From contig CM057158.1 in the NCBI GenBank assembly GCA_029962745.1, positions 6,075,869-6,139,868 of the forward strand: a DNA stretch of 64,000 bases, written 5' to 3'. This DNA is from Echinometra lucunter (lineage: Eukaryota > Echinodermata > Echinoidea > Camarodonta > Echinometridae). This document shows, in pieces, positions 8,931 to 21,604 of the stretch (position 1 is the stretch's first letter; every line of letters begins with the position of its first letter). Under the pieces are notes generated by a model, which made no database searches, was not told the DNA's origin, and was given only the letters and a program-made list of their open reading frames with translations. Made by a program: the position numbers and the translations under genes.

Positions 8931-9229
8931 AGTTTGCAGTGGTTATATATGTAAAAAGAGTTGACAAGTCACTTCTCTCATTTGGAAGATCTTCTGTAAA
9001 GATGATCCGTGACTTTCAGAATGGAGTGTTCAAAGCCAAGATTGCTGCTTTGTGTGATCGACGTCTGGATGCTGTCAGAATGCTGACTTCTCCCCTCGCA
9101 CAGCTAGTGGTTTCGTAGGATTGATTCTGTGGCAGACCCTAAAATACCCTGCTTCTCTTCCATTGGAAAACACCAGTATTCAGACAAAAGTGAAAAGGAC
9201 TACTGGTGCATGTACCTTAAACAAAGTTG

Positions 9230-9235
9230 AATAAA
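9230..9235 (+). promoter_or_regulatory. Candidate poly(A) signal AATAAA (proximal, HNF4)
   Basis: This AATAAA lies 1.3 kb after the HNF4 stop, just beyond the 3' UTR repeat array. It could define a short transcript form. No downstream element was verified. Confidence 0.3.
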
Positions 9236-10024
9236 CAGTTTTCTGCAGCCATAGAACTAGAGCTACTGTCTATGTATGATGGGATTATGGGTGTGTTCTG
9301 ACATGCTTTACACAAATGTCTATCATTCTAGTAAAGTTATTGTCTTGTACAAAACATAAATCTATTTTGGATTTGTTGGATTAGTATTGAAGGGCAAGAT
9401 CCAGTACAGATTAAACTTTGAAAGAAATATTTTGGTGAGAATTCATACATTTTTTCCCCTTTTTCTGAGTCTTAATGAAAGTATGTTTCATACTGTTAAA
9501 CAGAGATGGACATATAAATGCATGTTTGATGACTGGTTAATTTGGTTGATGTAGTGTAAACTTTAATTGGCTGTTATGCTCACTATATATGTTATTTCAT
9601 ACTGCCAAATAGGTTTAGCTTTTGCTGGAGTTTAGTCTTCTAAAATGTTTCAGGAATTATTGGACAGGAATATGCCATATTACCCAATTATGAGGAAATT
9701 GGGTTTTTTTTCCCTTCAAAATGAAAACAATAAATGTTAGAGATTAGCACATTAATTGATTAACTATGGGGGCAAAAACGCAGGTTAAATGGTGCTTTTT
9801 ACATGCTTTTGTTAACTTATGTTAGAAGGAAGTAAAATGTATATATGATTACAAAAAATATTGATAAAATATGCATGTAAACAGAAGTTTGTTGAGGTCA
9901 TTTTGGTCATTTTCGTAGGCATAGTGAATATGAGAGAAGATTTGAATGAAGTTTGAGCAAATTAGCTCACTCTTATTTAGCCCACACAGGGTTTACTTCA
10001 CCACCCTCTTTTCTCCTCCCCTCT

Positions 10025-10038
10025 CCCCCCCCCCCCCA

Positions 10039-10084
<46 letters not shown>

Positions 10085-10227
10085 CCCCTCTCTTATTCTC
10101 TGATCTCTGCTGTTCCCTTGTCTCCAATTCATAATTCTCCCTTTATGTATCATGCTCTACCTATGCCCTCCCCCCCCCCCCCATTTTTGTAGCTTTTCTG
10201 TATCGCTATTCCAATTACCCCCCCCCC
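10025..10227 (+). repeat. Poly-C and (CT)n tracts
   Basis: Runs of C at 10,025-10,037, 10,169-10,182 and 10,219-10,230 surround a (TC)n microsatellite at about 10,043-10,081. Confidence 0.9.
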
Positions 10228-13200
10228 CCCTCCTCTGTTTTTCACATTTTCATGATGCCTTTTTTTTTTTTAGATTTGCCCCAACAACCAACTCTGTAGC
10301 ACATCTGATAGCCTTGTAAATATCCTAAATCATCTTGATGCATTCCACTTTCTGAAAATATAATCACATTTTCTATCTTTGCATGGTATCCAAAAAAGTG
10401 AGAAAATATTCAATGAGCCATCTCGTTTCTCTTAGAAACATTTTATTTTTGTTTTGCTTTGTTTTTGTCTCACATCAACAGGTTGTGACTAGTAACGATA
10501 TTGATTATTTGCGTAGTTTCACACATGTATTCAGTATTTCAAGGAACCAATTGCACTAATAATGTATTATTTTGTTGACATGAAAACTGACAGATGTACA
10601 TTTGTACTTAATATTGTTACTCCAGAAAATTTGCACACAAAGTTTGGTTACTGGTGAATCTTATTAAGAGAAAGGTTATCTGTTAGGTTTATCACTTACT
10701 GAAATGAAATTATTGATTTCCAATTACCAAAAGTGCTTTTGTTACCAAAAAATATATAAAATAGTTATAATAAGTGCCTAATTTTTCTGAAAGGAAATCG
10801 ATTTTTCTCACAAATGCAAATGCCAGAACAATTTTATAGAAATATACAGTGCTTTCAAATCTAAAATTAGAAATTTATTGGAAGATATATTGTGTTGTAA
10901 TGGGAAAATAATTTCTTTATTGAGGTGGTTTTATATTCTATTCCTTATATAAGGCATTCAACATTTTAGTGGAAGACATGTGCTTATTTGTCACAGAGTA
11001 TGGATACAAATCTTACAAATAGACACCACAGATATAAACATTTCAGTCCATATACTATCCATTATGTTAAAAGGAAAAGATTCTTGAAATTTGACAAAAA
11101 GTTTGTTTTTGTGCCATTTTACAATGAAAAGTGCTTCAGTGATCATTTTGTTAACACACTCTTAAAATCCAGACTAGTTCCTTTTAACCAATTGTGACCT
11201 TGAGAATTAGAGAGGCAACAGTATCTTAGAAACATCACCATGCAAAAAAAAATTATCTTGTTTCTTTTTAACAGTACTTTATTAGATCTTCACTGCAAGT
11301 ATACTTCCATGAAAGATCATGTGTACTGTACTTGTCAGTATCTATTTCATGATTACTTGTTAAGTTCGGTAATTTACAGTTATTAAGTACTAGAATCTTA
11401 TAACTAGAGTTATAATAATTAGAGTTATTATAGAACTTCACTAAATAGTATGTGAAGAGATTGTATTTTGATGTGTAAGTTTGTATTAATCAACTCATCA
11501 ACAAGAAATTTCCAGTTTGGATATTGTATATAGCAAAACATGAATATACTTTTATTTCAGAGTATATAGATGTATTATACTATCTGTTATTGTATGTATC
11601 TGTGATTTTACGCCAAATTAAATGACATCTCTCCAATGAAACATTTATGCAATCAAGCGACTTCCATTTTTGGTAATTAGTTGAGCTTTTGATCAATCAT
11701 ATTAATTCTTTGAGGCAAGTAAACCAATATATATGTATGTATGTCCATGTATATATTCTTACTTCAGTCAAATCATTTGTCTTTCATGAATGTGTGGAGA
11801 CTTTGACAAACTAAATTTCATAGATTTGTTATCGATATTACATATTTTATATACTGTATATAAAGATATATTTCAGTGAATTTTCATCGTATTTTAGTCT
11901 CTCTTTTTTTAGAGAGAGAAATGATATTGATAGTCTGTTGTATATTCAATTGCTGCGTAGTCTTTTTGTTTCCAAAGAAGTGATATTTGAAATGAAGATA
12001 AGTTTGCAGAGTGTATATAAAAACATATTCTTGAGTGACACAAATCCTGTGCCTGAAGTTAGATCAAGATTTTTTAATTTGCTGCATGATAGTTCTTAGA
12101 ATTAATTTCTATATCTTGCATATATTATAAACATTGCTAAAATCGTTTGCTTGTTTGTTTGTGGCTGTATCATTTAAGCTGTATTGATACTATGTATGTT
12201 GCGCTATGTAATGATAAGATATTTGGTCATCTACAATATTCTACTTTCATGTTAGGAGCAGAGACAAATAATATTCAGACTTTTTTTTGTATACACATCA
12301 GTTATCCATTTATCCTAAACATGTATTTATACAGCTTACCTCAAATTGTTACTTCCATAATGTGCATACACAGCCAATGATATATTTCATGTCTCCAATT
12401 AACTTTCCACCATTTCAAGATCTCTGCAAGATTTTTTATTTATTTTTTTTTTTGTCATTTAAAAGAGAGAACACATAGATGGTATTTTTAGATTCATTAG
12501 ATAAACACTTTCTCTTGAGTTGCTTTTAAATTGATATATTTCTGTATTCATAAACATATTTCGTCTTCATCTCTCTCATTTTATAGTAATATCCAATGTT
12601 GGCCGAATACTTAAAACTAGGGATTACCATGCTGTTTTATACATTGGTTACAAGCTGTATTAAACAACATATTAATTCCTGTGACAAAAGGTGATATTCT
12701 ATGTAATTATTTGCAGCCAAATCCTTAATTTAAGACCATTAGAAAGTGAACTTAATGTGTTTTGTAAATTTTCAACCCTCTTTTTTTCTATCCCAAGTGG
12801 GATTAATATATTCAGAGTAATTTTATATGGTGTATCTTTAGACATATTAATGTTTACAACCTTTAAGAGTTGTGGTAAATGAAATAGACTTGTTGTCTAC
12901 TTATAAACCAACCTTTTTCCCCCATATTTTAGGGTCAATCTTAATGTAACGTTATGAGGACATGCTGCCAACTTTAAAATGCGATATAATGCATATTCCT
13001 GGGAACACAGTGTTTGTCTAAGCACTGCATTTTGCAAAATGATTTCTTCCTAATTTTTGTATTTTATCAAATTAACATTTGCATACTCATGGAGCGCATT
13101 CTATTAATATTCATTGTGCATAATTTACAATCCCATGCAACTCATCTAGTGTACAAAGTTAGTTTTTACATTTCAAACTTGCCTTTATTTTGGACAGTCA

Positions 13201-13583
13201 TGTTCATGCAAACAATGCTATATATCCTGCTTGCTAGTTTATAGGTAAATATACATATAGATGCTTTTTTGTTGTTTGTTTATATTGATTTTGGTTGTGA
13301 CTTTTTGGAAATTGTGATGAATATTCATTATATCGGGCTCACCAAAAGTGCCACGTCATAATGTACCGTGCCCATCTCAGCAGGTGCCCTTTGTATCAGA
13401 ATGAGTATCTCTTGTGTCTTCATGGGGGAAAAAGTCAAGTTTTAACTACTACTATTTTGAATGATGCTACTAACCTGTGATCAGCAGACAATCTGAAATA
13501 TATTTTTGAGAACGAAAAAAAAAGACAACCAAACTATTGATTTGTACTATTTTGGATACTGAAGAATGAAAACAAAATTGTGC

Positions 13584-13589
13584 AATAAA
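13584..13589 (+). promoter_or_regulatory. Candidate poly(A) signal AATAAA (distal, HNF4)
   Basis: This AATAAA lies in TGCAATAAAAGATT and is followed by GT-rich sequence (GGTGGTG, TGTGTTTGTGT). It sits at the point where repeat-poor AT-rich DNA gives way to purine-rich and repeat-rich DNA, so it is the best candidate for the distal end of the HNF4 transcript. Confidence 0.4.
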
Positions 13590-13610
13590 AGATTTAGCAT
13601 TTGTCAAATG

Positions 13611-16420
13611 AGAGGTGGTGCAGTGACTGGAATTCTGTGTTTGTGTAGCTTTTATGAGCTAGTATTCTGATTATTTTACCATTTTCATTTATTATTCTGT
13701 TTATTGGAGGAGAAAGAGGAGTGGTTTGATTTTAGAGAGAGAGGTAGGGGAGATGGGAGATATGGGAGATAGAAGAAAGAGAAAGGAAGATGGCATATCG
13801 GAAGTAATAAAGAGGAGAGAGTAACAATACTTCGATGAGGAGGCAAATTGAAGATGTGCCATTCATTGTGATAACTCTCTAGGTCATGATAGAAAGCTGT
13901 TCCAAGCCCACAACATTCATATTTATTTGGGTTCCAGTACCGGCTATTGCTGATTTTTACAAGAAAATAGATTTCCAGATGTTAAGAAGGCGTTATAGAA
14001 TAACGGCAGATGATAATTCAACAGTTCTCAAAATTATTCAAATTTGTCTGTCTTACAACACCTTTCATTTTCACTGGTGATGTTATGGCAAAGAAAGGGA
14101 GGAGATTCAAATAACAGTCGCGAATAAACGAGCAATATAACTCCACCCACCTTGAAGAAGAAGACACTTGAATTGTTGCCTCCTTTGGCAGGAAAGCAAG
14201 TAGTTATACTCTTTGAAGGAGGAGGTTTTAAACAGAAGTATCGTTAAAGAAACATTGCTCCGCCCATTCGGCCTTAAATACATGTGACTGGTCGCCTCAT
14301 TTCTGTTTCAAAATTGGTGCAGCGCATACGAACCGATATTAGGATAGCAGTGGAGTGTGGGCGTGGTCTCGAACATAGGCCCTCAGTCTCAGAGCACAAC
14401 TAAAGACACAGCATACATAACCCCGCCCACCTGGCGCTAGGGCTAGAGGCACATGACTGGATGTATGTTTCGGTTGAGGCGTAAACCTATTGGAATTCAG
14501 CAACCAGATACCGTCGTTACGTATATGTCTGTCTGTTCGGCAGGAGCTTGTTGAAGGATGTATCCTTTTACGGGTTTATTTACAAAACATTTTTTTTTCT
14601 GACTTGGCAGATATCGGGAAAGAATTTTTGTTGACCTCAATTCTTTACCACTGTAGTATATTACGAAGTTTATTCATTAAGTTTAGTCCTACTATTTGTA
14701 GTATGAATGCAATTTAAATTCACTGAAAGTTTCAATTTATCTTTGAAAAGGTGGAAAACATTTATTATTTAATCGCATATAGGATAATCGTGTTATTTCT
14801 TTAGACCATATATAATCATGAACAATAGAACAATTTATTGATTGATTTATTCATTAGAAGACAATCACAATGACTTTCAATAAATCAACCTTATAGACTA
14901 TTATCGCAAAGGCCTTGTCCATCACCTTTTGAAATGTATGCACATTACAATTTCGTATTAAAGTGCATATTTGAAAAATAAGTTGTATGAGCAACATAGT
15001 AGGGTATTACAACTGCCCTTATCAGTGCTTATGTTGATTTCTGGAAGTCTTTGTGATCTTCCTGTAAATCGTAGGGTAAGGAGGCAGTTCATGGTGCATC
15101 AGGATAATTCAAGCTGCGTATGTGTTGCTCCAAAGTGTTGTTGTTTTGTTTTATTTTCTTTCTGATTTTTGCTTGATATTCGCAACTTTGCCAAAGCAAA
15201 CAGGCAAGCTTCGGACTTGCGATTGATTCGAATCAGTAGGGGTCTCGAACTTTTAGGAGTCCTGCATGCCACCGCTTAATGAACAGGATGATTCAGTAAA
15301 GGAGCAATAATTTCACATTCGTACAAGAAATTGAACAAACTACTCAGAAAATGAGATGTCGTGCCCTCGTTGATGTCTGAAGCGCTGCAACGATCCGAGA
15401 ATCTGCAGAGAATGTGTCGATTAGCTGTATATTCTTGTTCCTTGTACAAACGATGCATTCGAAGAAAAAAAAAGGATAGACAATAAATCAGATTAATTCC
15501 CCCCCCCCCCCCTCCCTCCCTCCCCATCCTCACGCTGACCCCCGCTCCCTCTCCATGGCTTCATCATACGCTAAATATTGTCCTTCACCGTTCACTCAGA
15601 CTGATCAGTCACACTGCTAAACCGACAACACACCAATACCAAATGACCAACTCTTAGCCATTCAGGATACAATGTAATTTCGTGCGCGATCTGTTATCGG
15701 TTTTGTATCGGTCTTGTTGTGACTGAGGCATGAGTCGTAGACAACATTTTTGTTTGGGCCCAAGTGCCTCTTCGCTTGACTTTATCACTAGACTGTAACG
15801 AGGGCTCTACTGAGTGATGCCTCGCATTTAGGAAGCTCGATGGTCTAACATATCAGCCGATGATATGGCAGATGGCCTCATTCAATGTTTAGTGGCGAAT
15901 CCGATGGGCATGGGGGGGGGGGGGGTACAGGAGAGCGGCAACATTTGCCCCATGATTTAATGCAGCGTTACTCTGCCCATTAACGCTAATAAGTTGTTCT
16001 GTTTTCTTTTGTTATATGGATTCTCAGTGGTTCTTGGACATTTGTTGTGATGACCTCCTATTTTCCCTCTTGTCAGATATTTTTTGTGAATACTGCATGG
16101 GGAGCGGCAACATTTTTCATGTCCCTGTAAATGTTTTGTTTGGGTTGGTTCATACGACTTACTCCCCTTAAAAAAATGATGACCGACCCTCTTTTATAGA
16201 TATTTGGCAAATACTTGCTCTGGCCCCTGGGAAAATGTTCCTGGGTCTACTTCTTATGCAAGTGAAGTCTATTTCATTTTGCGTATCGTGAATCAAATGA
16301 AAATAGGGAGTGAGGTGGTAGGCCTGCAAAATCCTGTTCCAATCATATTTTGACAATATGTAACTTTAGTCAACGTTTTACTAGTTTCATTCTTTTCTAT
16401 TACCATGCCTATAATATGTA
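13611..16420. other. Intergenic DNA with a purine block and CCGCCC/E-box modules
   Basis: A purine-rich block (13,705-13,830) is followed by three loosely repeated modules at 14,140-14,470, each pairing a CC(A/G)CCCA box with a CACATGACTGG-like box. C- and G-runs occur at 15,500 and 15,911. No gene is supported; open frames here are short and unlike known families. Confidence 0.5.
14140..14470. repeat. Three diverged CCGCCCA ... CACATGACTGG modules
   Basis: The modules are near 14,146 (CTCCACCCACC ... GACACTTGAATTG), 14,258 (CTCCGCCCATTC ... TACATGTGACTGGTCG) and 14,420 (CCCCGCCCACCT ... GCACATGACTGGATG). In each, a GC-type box stands about 15-30 bp before an E-box-like site. They may be an old tandem repeat or a regulatory cluster; a GGGCGTGG box lies between the second and third. 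Confidence 0.45.
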
Positions 16421-16661
16421 CACTCTAATATCTGCCGCGTCAAATTTGACTCGGAATGGCGTCAGCTGGGAGTCAACTCTATTCCGAGTTAAAGTGACTC
16501 AGATTTTGACTCGGGATGGTGTGGCATCAACTGAGAATCAACTAAATTTGAGTCAAAGTAACTCCATTCTGAGTCAAATCTGTGGTACTTTAAATCCGAA
16601 TAGAGTTGACTCCCAGCTGACTTCATTCCGAGTCATATTTGACTACGCAAAAATAAGAGTA
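16421..16661. mobile_element. 241-bp palindromic MITE, TA-flanked (copy 1)
   Basis: This is a near-palindrome whose arms contain GTCAGCTGGGAGTCAACTCT in opposite orientations. The ends are CACTCTAATAT and AAATAAGAGTA, with TA on both sides. The internal sequence is built from repeated (T/A)GACTC(G/A)GA motifs. A second copy of almost identical length is at 55,928-56,169. There is no coding capacity. The end type and TA duplication point to a Tc1/mariner-type non-autonomous element. Confidence 0.85.
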
Positions 16662-17269
16662 TAGATACTATTCATATTTACTTTATTTAGCAATTTCTCT
16701 GGATGATCTTGCCAGAGGTTGAGGGAGATTCACCTAAATCTATAATTCCAAAAATTCCTTTAAAAAAAAACAACAAGAAATTCATTTGCGATTTCACGTA
16801 GTGATCTGTAGCTTATGTTGATATTTTCCATGATCTGCGTTTATTTTGTCTCGAAAATCTGGGTCTCGCATCCTTCCTGAAGGTATTCCCGGGGGGAGTC
16901 TCACCTAGCAAAACAAATCAACCCTTCTCATTTTCATGAAGATATTTGTCTTAATTCAAGATCTCTCCCGCGCCGTGACGTGCTGTTTAAAAGAAAAAAT
17001 CGAATCTAGATGTTTACTTCGGCCGAGAAATTTCGTTGATTATGGGATGCAAGCTTGGTATATTTCCGATCAGACAGTTAGCGATATTTCAAGGTGACTT
17101 ACATGATGATGATGATTATGATTTTAGGCAGGAAAAGGGTTAGGGGCTCTCCCCATGTGCAGAATTGAGGGAACATGTATACTAAAAAGTGAAAAGTGAA
17201 ACCGCGACAGCAACACTGTATCCATGAATTGTAACTTGTATCACGAGGAGCGTTTCATCGAGTGTCTTG
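16662..17269. other. Intergenic DNA, no feature seen
   Basis: This is AT-rich sequence without coding potential. It includes an inverted-repeat arm (CGTTTCATCGAGTGTCTTGT) at 17,251-17,270 that pairs with 17,330-17,350 in the following repeat. Confidence 0.5.
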
Positions 17270-17961
17270 TATAAGCTACTGACATCCTTGCATCTAAATG
17301 GCTGAGAGCAAATCTGTCAATAAAGATCACTGACAAGACACTCGATGAAACGTCCCCGATCATTTCATCCACGCTCTCTCACCCCCGCCCCTCCACATAC
17401 TATCCCTCTTTCTTCAAATGCCTCTTTCCCTCCCTCTTCCTCTCTCTCTCTCTCTCTCTCTCTCTGTGACCCCGTATGTGTTTTTCTATTTCTCACCCGC
17501 TCTCTCTCTCTCTCCCTCCCCCTCTGTGTCTTTCCATCTCCCCTCTCTCTAATGCTCTCTCTTTCTCTCTTTTTCTCTCTCTCTCTATCTTGCTCTGCCT
17601 CTGTTTCTCTGTCTCTTTCTTCCCACACGTGTTTGTCTCTCGCCCCCCTTCACTATCTTTCTAGTTTTTTCCATTTTTTTCCATCTTAACTCCTCTATAG
17701 CCTCTAACGAAATAAATAACAAACAGATGGAGTGGTCTACAAAATAATGCTGGTATCGTCAACTGCTTGTGAAAAGGAGTCCATTCATGACCATGTATTT
17801 ATATTAGGGCCATTGTCCAATGCAATGTGTTCTAAATAATCACAGGCACATAAGTGGTTCTTTCATTAGTTCAAGATTCCTACACAGATCCTCCATAGTT
17901 TCGCCATCATGGCCATAGAACAGATTTCCTTACCCCCCCCCCCCCCCCTTCTACCCGTCTG
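17270..17961. repeat. Direct repeat copy 1 (0.65 kb, CT-rich)
   Basis: This stretch is repeated at 19,548-20,180. It starts TATAAGCTACTGACATCC, carries ACAAGACACTCGATGAAACG, then a long CT-rich middle, and ends TTTCCTTACCCC followed by C-run and CTACCCGTCTG. The CT-rich middle generates open frames on both strands that are only low-complexity Ser/Leu or Arg/Glu and are not genes. Confidence 0.85.
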
Positions 17962-19547
17962 GTGCACATTTTGGGTGGAATTTTTGGAAATTTCACAATA
18001 AAAAGACATTTTTATACGCGGGGGGGGGGGGGAGGCAACTGTCCACCCCTGGTGAGTATGGTAAGGCCATGAACTGTTGAAATATTCTTTCATTCAGTGT
18101 CAGTCTGTGGAAATTGTAAATGCAATGATAACGGTAATGTTTGCTATAAATGGAATGTGGATGTGTAATAAGCAGGGTAGCTGGAAGGATGATTGTCATT
18201 ATGCCCCCCTCCTCCTCCTCGGAGTTTGGTACAGTCATGAACTGTTGAATATTCTTTCATTCAGTCTCAATCTTTGAAAATTGCTAATGCAGTATGGATG
18301 CAAATGGATGTGTAATAATAAGGATCTCAGGTCTAATCTACGAAGAAACACGAGGTGTACTCAAGGTCAAAGATACCACAAATTGTCATTTCATACAAGC
18401 GATTTCTTCTACTGAGTTTTTAATACAACGTACATGTAATATATCCTACTGAAACCGCCGACTATACCATGGGTTATTAGTTACTCCTGAATTCATATCA
18501 TAATATCACAGAATAAGGGCTGGAAATGAAGGCTAAACCTATGTTACACTCAATCATGTTAATATATATTAAATTGTGGTGGTATTACAGGATAATTGAT
18601 TATGGAGATAATTGGTTTCATCTTCTAGATACAAAAATTGCTATGTTTCTAATTATCAAAGGAATAACAACTGTTTACATAGTCTTCCAAACTAGATCGA
18701 TAATTACATAACACAATATTGATGTTCACTTATATGCTATTCATGTTATATTAACAATGGGTACAGCAGTAAAAAACTATATTTATTAAAAAGAAAACAT
18801 GTAGTGGCCTTCTACCAACAAGCAAAAAGCATTACTCAATAATTCATGAAGCTTTGATAATATCTACTGGACATTTCAGGTACGTTCCATAGCTGGAACC
18901 TAAAAAACAGGCAAAAACCTCGAAAAAAGTACCTTGACCTTAGTTGGTAAAGGGGCTGGAAACATAGGCTAGGGAGACATGTGACCTTGGAAACATCATT
19001 TTTCCATTAGAAGAGATACAGATGAAGAGAATGATGTGATGTTTGGCAGAAAATATATTATTGGTGGTGCATGAAAAAGAAAATAAAACTTGAAATCGAT
19101 TTTTGAAAATATTTGAAACAGAAAATCTCCACATTTAATACTATGCAAATTTTATGGCCTAATTTGCATATGAGAATGATAATATAAATGGCTAAAATTT
19201 TGCATGTTGATTGCTGATGAGATGAAAATTATATGATAGAAAGCTCAACCAAATTGAGACTATTTTGGTTGAGATAGAGCCCATTTAAAATCTTTAAAAA
19301 TGGCATACCTCAAGAAAAGGGTCAAAATTTGAAATACATGGATTTTGACATTGATTTAAAGAATGACTTAAAAAACAATGCATTTGAGTTTATTCCTGGA
19401 AACATTCGTTTTTCTGACACTAGAGAAACTAACGAACAAACTGATACCCAAGATGGGGGGTCAGAGGGGGGGGGGGGGTGCACGGTAGCCCCCCCCCCCC
19501 CCCGGCCCATGGACTATGTCTTGTCAGTGCTCTTTACCGACAACTGT
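17962..19547. other. Intergenic DNA between direct repeats
   Basis: It contains a diverged tandem duplication (CATGAACTGTTGAA...ATTCTTTCATTCAG at 18,068 and again at 18,236), G and C runs at 18,020, 19,465 and 19,490, and otherwise AT-rich sequence. No gene is supported. Confidence 0.5.
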
Positions 19548-20180
19548 TATAAGCTACTGACATCCTTGCATCTGAATGGCTGAGAGCAAATCCGTCAGTA
19601 AAGATCACTGACAAGACACTCGATGAAACGTCCCCGATCATTTCATCCACGCTCTCTCACCCCCGCCCCTCCCTATCCTCAGTCTCTTTCTTCAAATGCC
19701 TCTTTCCCTCCCTCTTCCTCTCTCTCTCTCTCTCTCTCTCTCCCTCCCCGTCTGTGCCTTCCATTTCCCCTCTCTCTAATGCTCTCTCTTTCTCTCTCTT
19801 TTTTTTTCTCTCTCTTGCTCTGCCTCTGTTTCTCTGTCTCTTTCTTTCCACACGATTTTGTCTCTCGCCCCCTTCACTATCTTTCAGTTTTTTTTTTCCA
19901 TTTTTTTCATCTTAACTCCTCTATAGCATCTAATGAAATAATAATAAACAGATGGAGTGGTCTACAAAATAATGCTGGTATCGTCAACTGCTTGTGAAAA
20001 GGAGTCCATTCATGACCATGTATTTATATTAGGGCCATTGTCCAATGTAATGTGTTCTAAATAATCACAGGCATATAAGTGGTTCTTTCATTAGTTCAAG
20101 ATTCCGACATAGATCCTCCATAGTTTCGCCATCATGGCCATAGAACAGATTTCCTTACCCCCCCCCCCTCTACCCGTCTG
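19548..20180. repeat. Direct repeat copy 2 (0.63 kb, CT-rich)
   Basis: This is the second copy of the unit at 17,270-17,961. It is slightly shorter because of differences in the CT and C tracts. It is preceded by TGTCTTGTCAGTG, which is complementary to CACTGACAAGACA inside the unit, so each copy begins with a hairpin. That suggests a palindromic transposon end lies in the repeat. Confidence 0.85.
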
Positions 20181-20213
20181 CACTTTCCATAGACACGCCA
20201 CTGTATTGCTGAA

Positions 20214-20265
20214 TTCTTCTTCTTCTTCTTCTTCTTCTTCTTCTTCTTCTTCTTCTTCTTCTTCT
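20214..20265. repeat. (TTC)n microsatellite
   Basis: About 17 uninterrupted TTC units. On the opposite strand it reads as poly-Glu in an open frame, which is an artefact. Confidence 0.95.
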
Positions 20266-20391
20266 GTAATTTTACTATGGCGTGTTAAACAATCATGTTC
20301 TGACAATTTTGAGCTTTACTTGGAATATTCAAACAATATGCAGAGGAAAATATGAATATCACTTTGCACAATCTTCCCCTGACCCCCCCCC

Positions 20392-20422
<31 letters not shown>

Positions 20423-21604
20423 CTTTCTCGCCCTCTCTCATCTCTCTCACTTATCATGCAAGGCACTGTATACTGAATTGAACGAGCGAGCAATGCGACT
20501 CAGTAAAAATGTTCGACATATATGTATCTTTTAATATCCATATATTCTGAAAAGCATTGATTTTTCATTATCATTCGGGCGTACTCGGCACAATTTTGTT
20601 GCTTCATGAAATTCTACGCCCTATTTCCCAATGTTATATCTTTGAAATATTAATTTTGAAATAATTACTAAAAGAAATGAATAGACTTATTACATTGAAA
20701 CATGAGCTATTTATTGATTCATATCGATTTAATCTCAAATCGTCACATGAGTATATGATATAGGCAACGTTTGAAAATAATTATAAAGAAATACAAAGAA
20801 GTGTTAGATTGAAATACTTAATCACCCTCTAGAAAACTATTTGTCACGCTATGTCTTTGTCTATTAATTAGAAACTAAAACGTTTTATCTTCTTAACTGA
20901 TTCATATTTTACCTTGCAATACCTGAATAGGTAAACCCCTGGATAAACTATCATACATAATATCATTGCGAATGAAAAACACAAAGAAAAAATCTCACAA
21001 TCTTGCATTGATTATCGAGCAATAAGAAAGCTAAACTACTTTTCTAAATTATTTGAATTTGAGTTAGTTTTAGTTTGCATGACCTATTAGTGAGCTCCAC
21101 TCACGTATTGGATATTTTGTATGCAAATGTGTAATGTTAATTGACCCCCAAAGAGATAAAAAGGAGAGGTGCTGAACAATAACTAGAAGAGGCTAGCAAT
21201 GAGGAAGTCACATTCTTTTAGAATTCAGGTTTGTCAAGTATATTTCAAAGCATTTTTCAGACACAGCTTGTGGGATTTACTTTGACTCAGGTTTGACTGT
21301 ATGTTCTGCCTAGTAATTTCATTTCCTCTGAATTAAATTGATCTTTCTACTCGTTTCCTTGAGATAAAGTTTGTTCAGCTCACAAGGCTGGATTACAGTA
21401 AGTGCTTCTTTCTTTTTTTCTAAGCCTTATGAAATTTTACACCCTATTTTGTTGATATTTTGTTTACATGTTTGTTGTGATTAACTGTATGCTCGGGATC
21501 CAGGAAATATAGGGTGCTTCGGATGGCAACACGTTATTCTGAATTAAGTCATGTCGCCTTACGCACACGATAGGAGTCACCATGCACTTCACATTGCTAG
21601 ATCA
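20266..21604. other. Intergenic AT-rich DNA
   Basis: A C/CT tract at 20,385-20,450 is followed by AT-rich sequence with no coding potential and no repeat that I recognise. Confidence 0.5.

Larger units (their letters stand above)
7902..13610 (+). other. Probable long HNF4 3' untranslated region
   Basis: No credible coding exon is seen after the stop. The stretch is AT-rich and lacks the dense transposon load found beyond 13.6 kb, as expected of a long 3' UTR. Candidate poly(A) signals AATAAA are at 9230-9235 and at 13,584-13,589. The eight-mer TGTATATA (a Pumilio-type site in RNA) occurs at 9838, 11,525, 11,748, 11,855 and 12,012. C and CT tracts interrupt at 10,025-10,227. The true 3' end cannot be set from sequence alone. 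Confidence 0.4.

Noticed and set aside
8924..9118. 64-aa plus-strand open frame after the HNF4 stop
   Set aside because: It looks somewhat protein-like (FQNGVFKAKIAALCDRR) but does not match HNF4, has no supporting acceptor and lies in the presumed 3' UTR.
15886..16130. Possible hAT-like element starting AGTGGCGAATCC before a G-run
   Set aside because: A 7-of-8 flanking repeat (TCAATGTT and TAAATGTT) can be found, but the two ends do not match as inverted repeats.
17345..17689. 114-aa Ser/Leu-rich frame and its Arg/Glu-rich antisense
   Set aside because: Pure consequence of CT repeats; the same happens in the repeat copy at 19,623-19,997.
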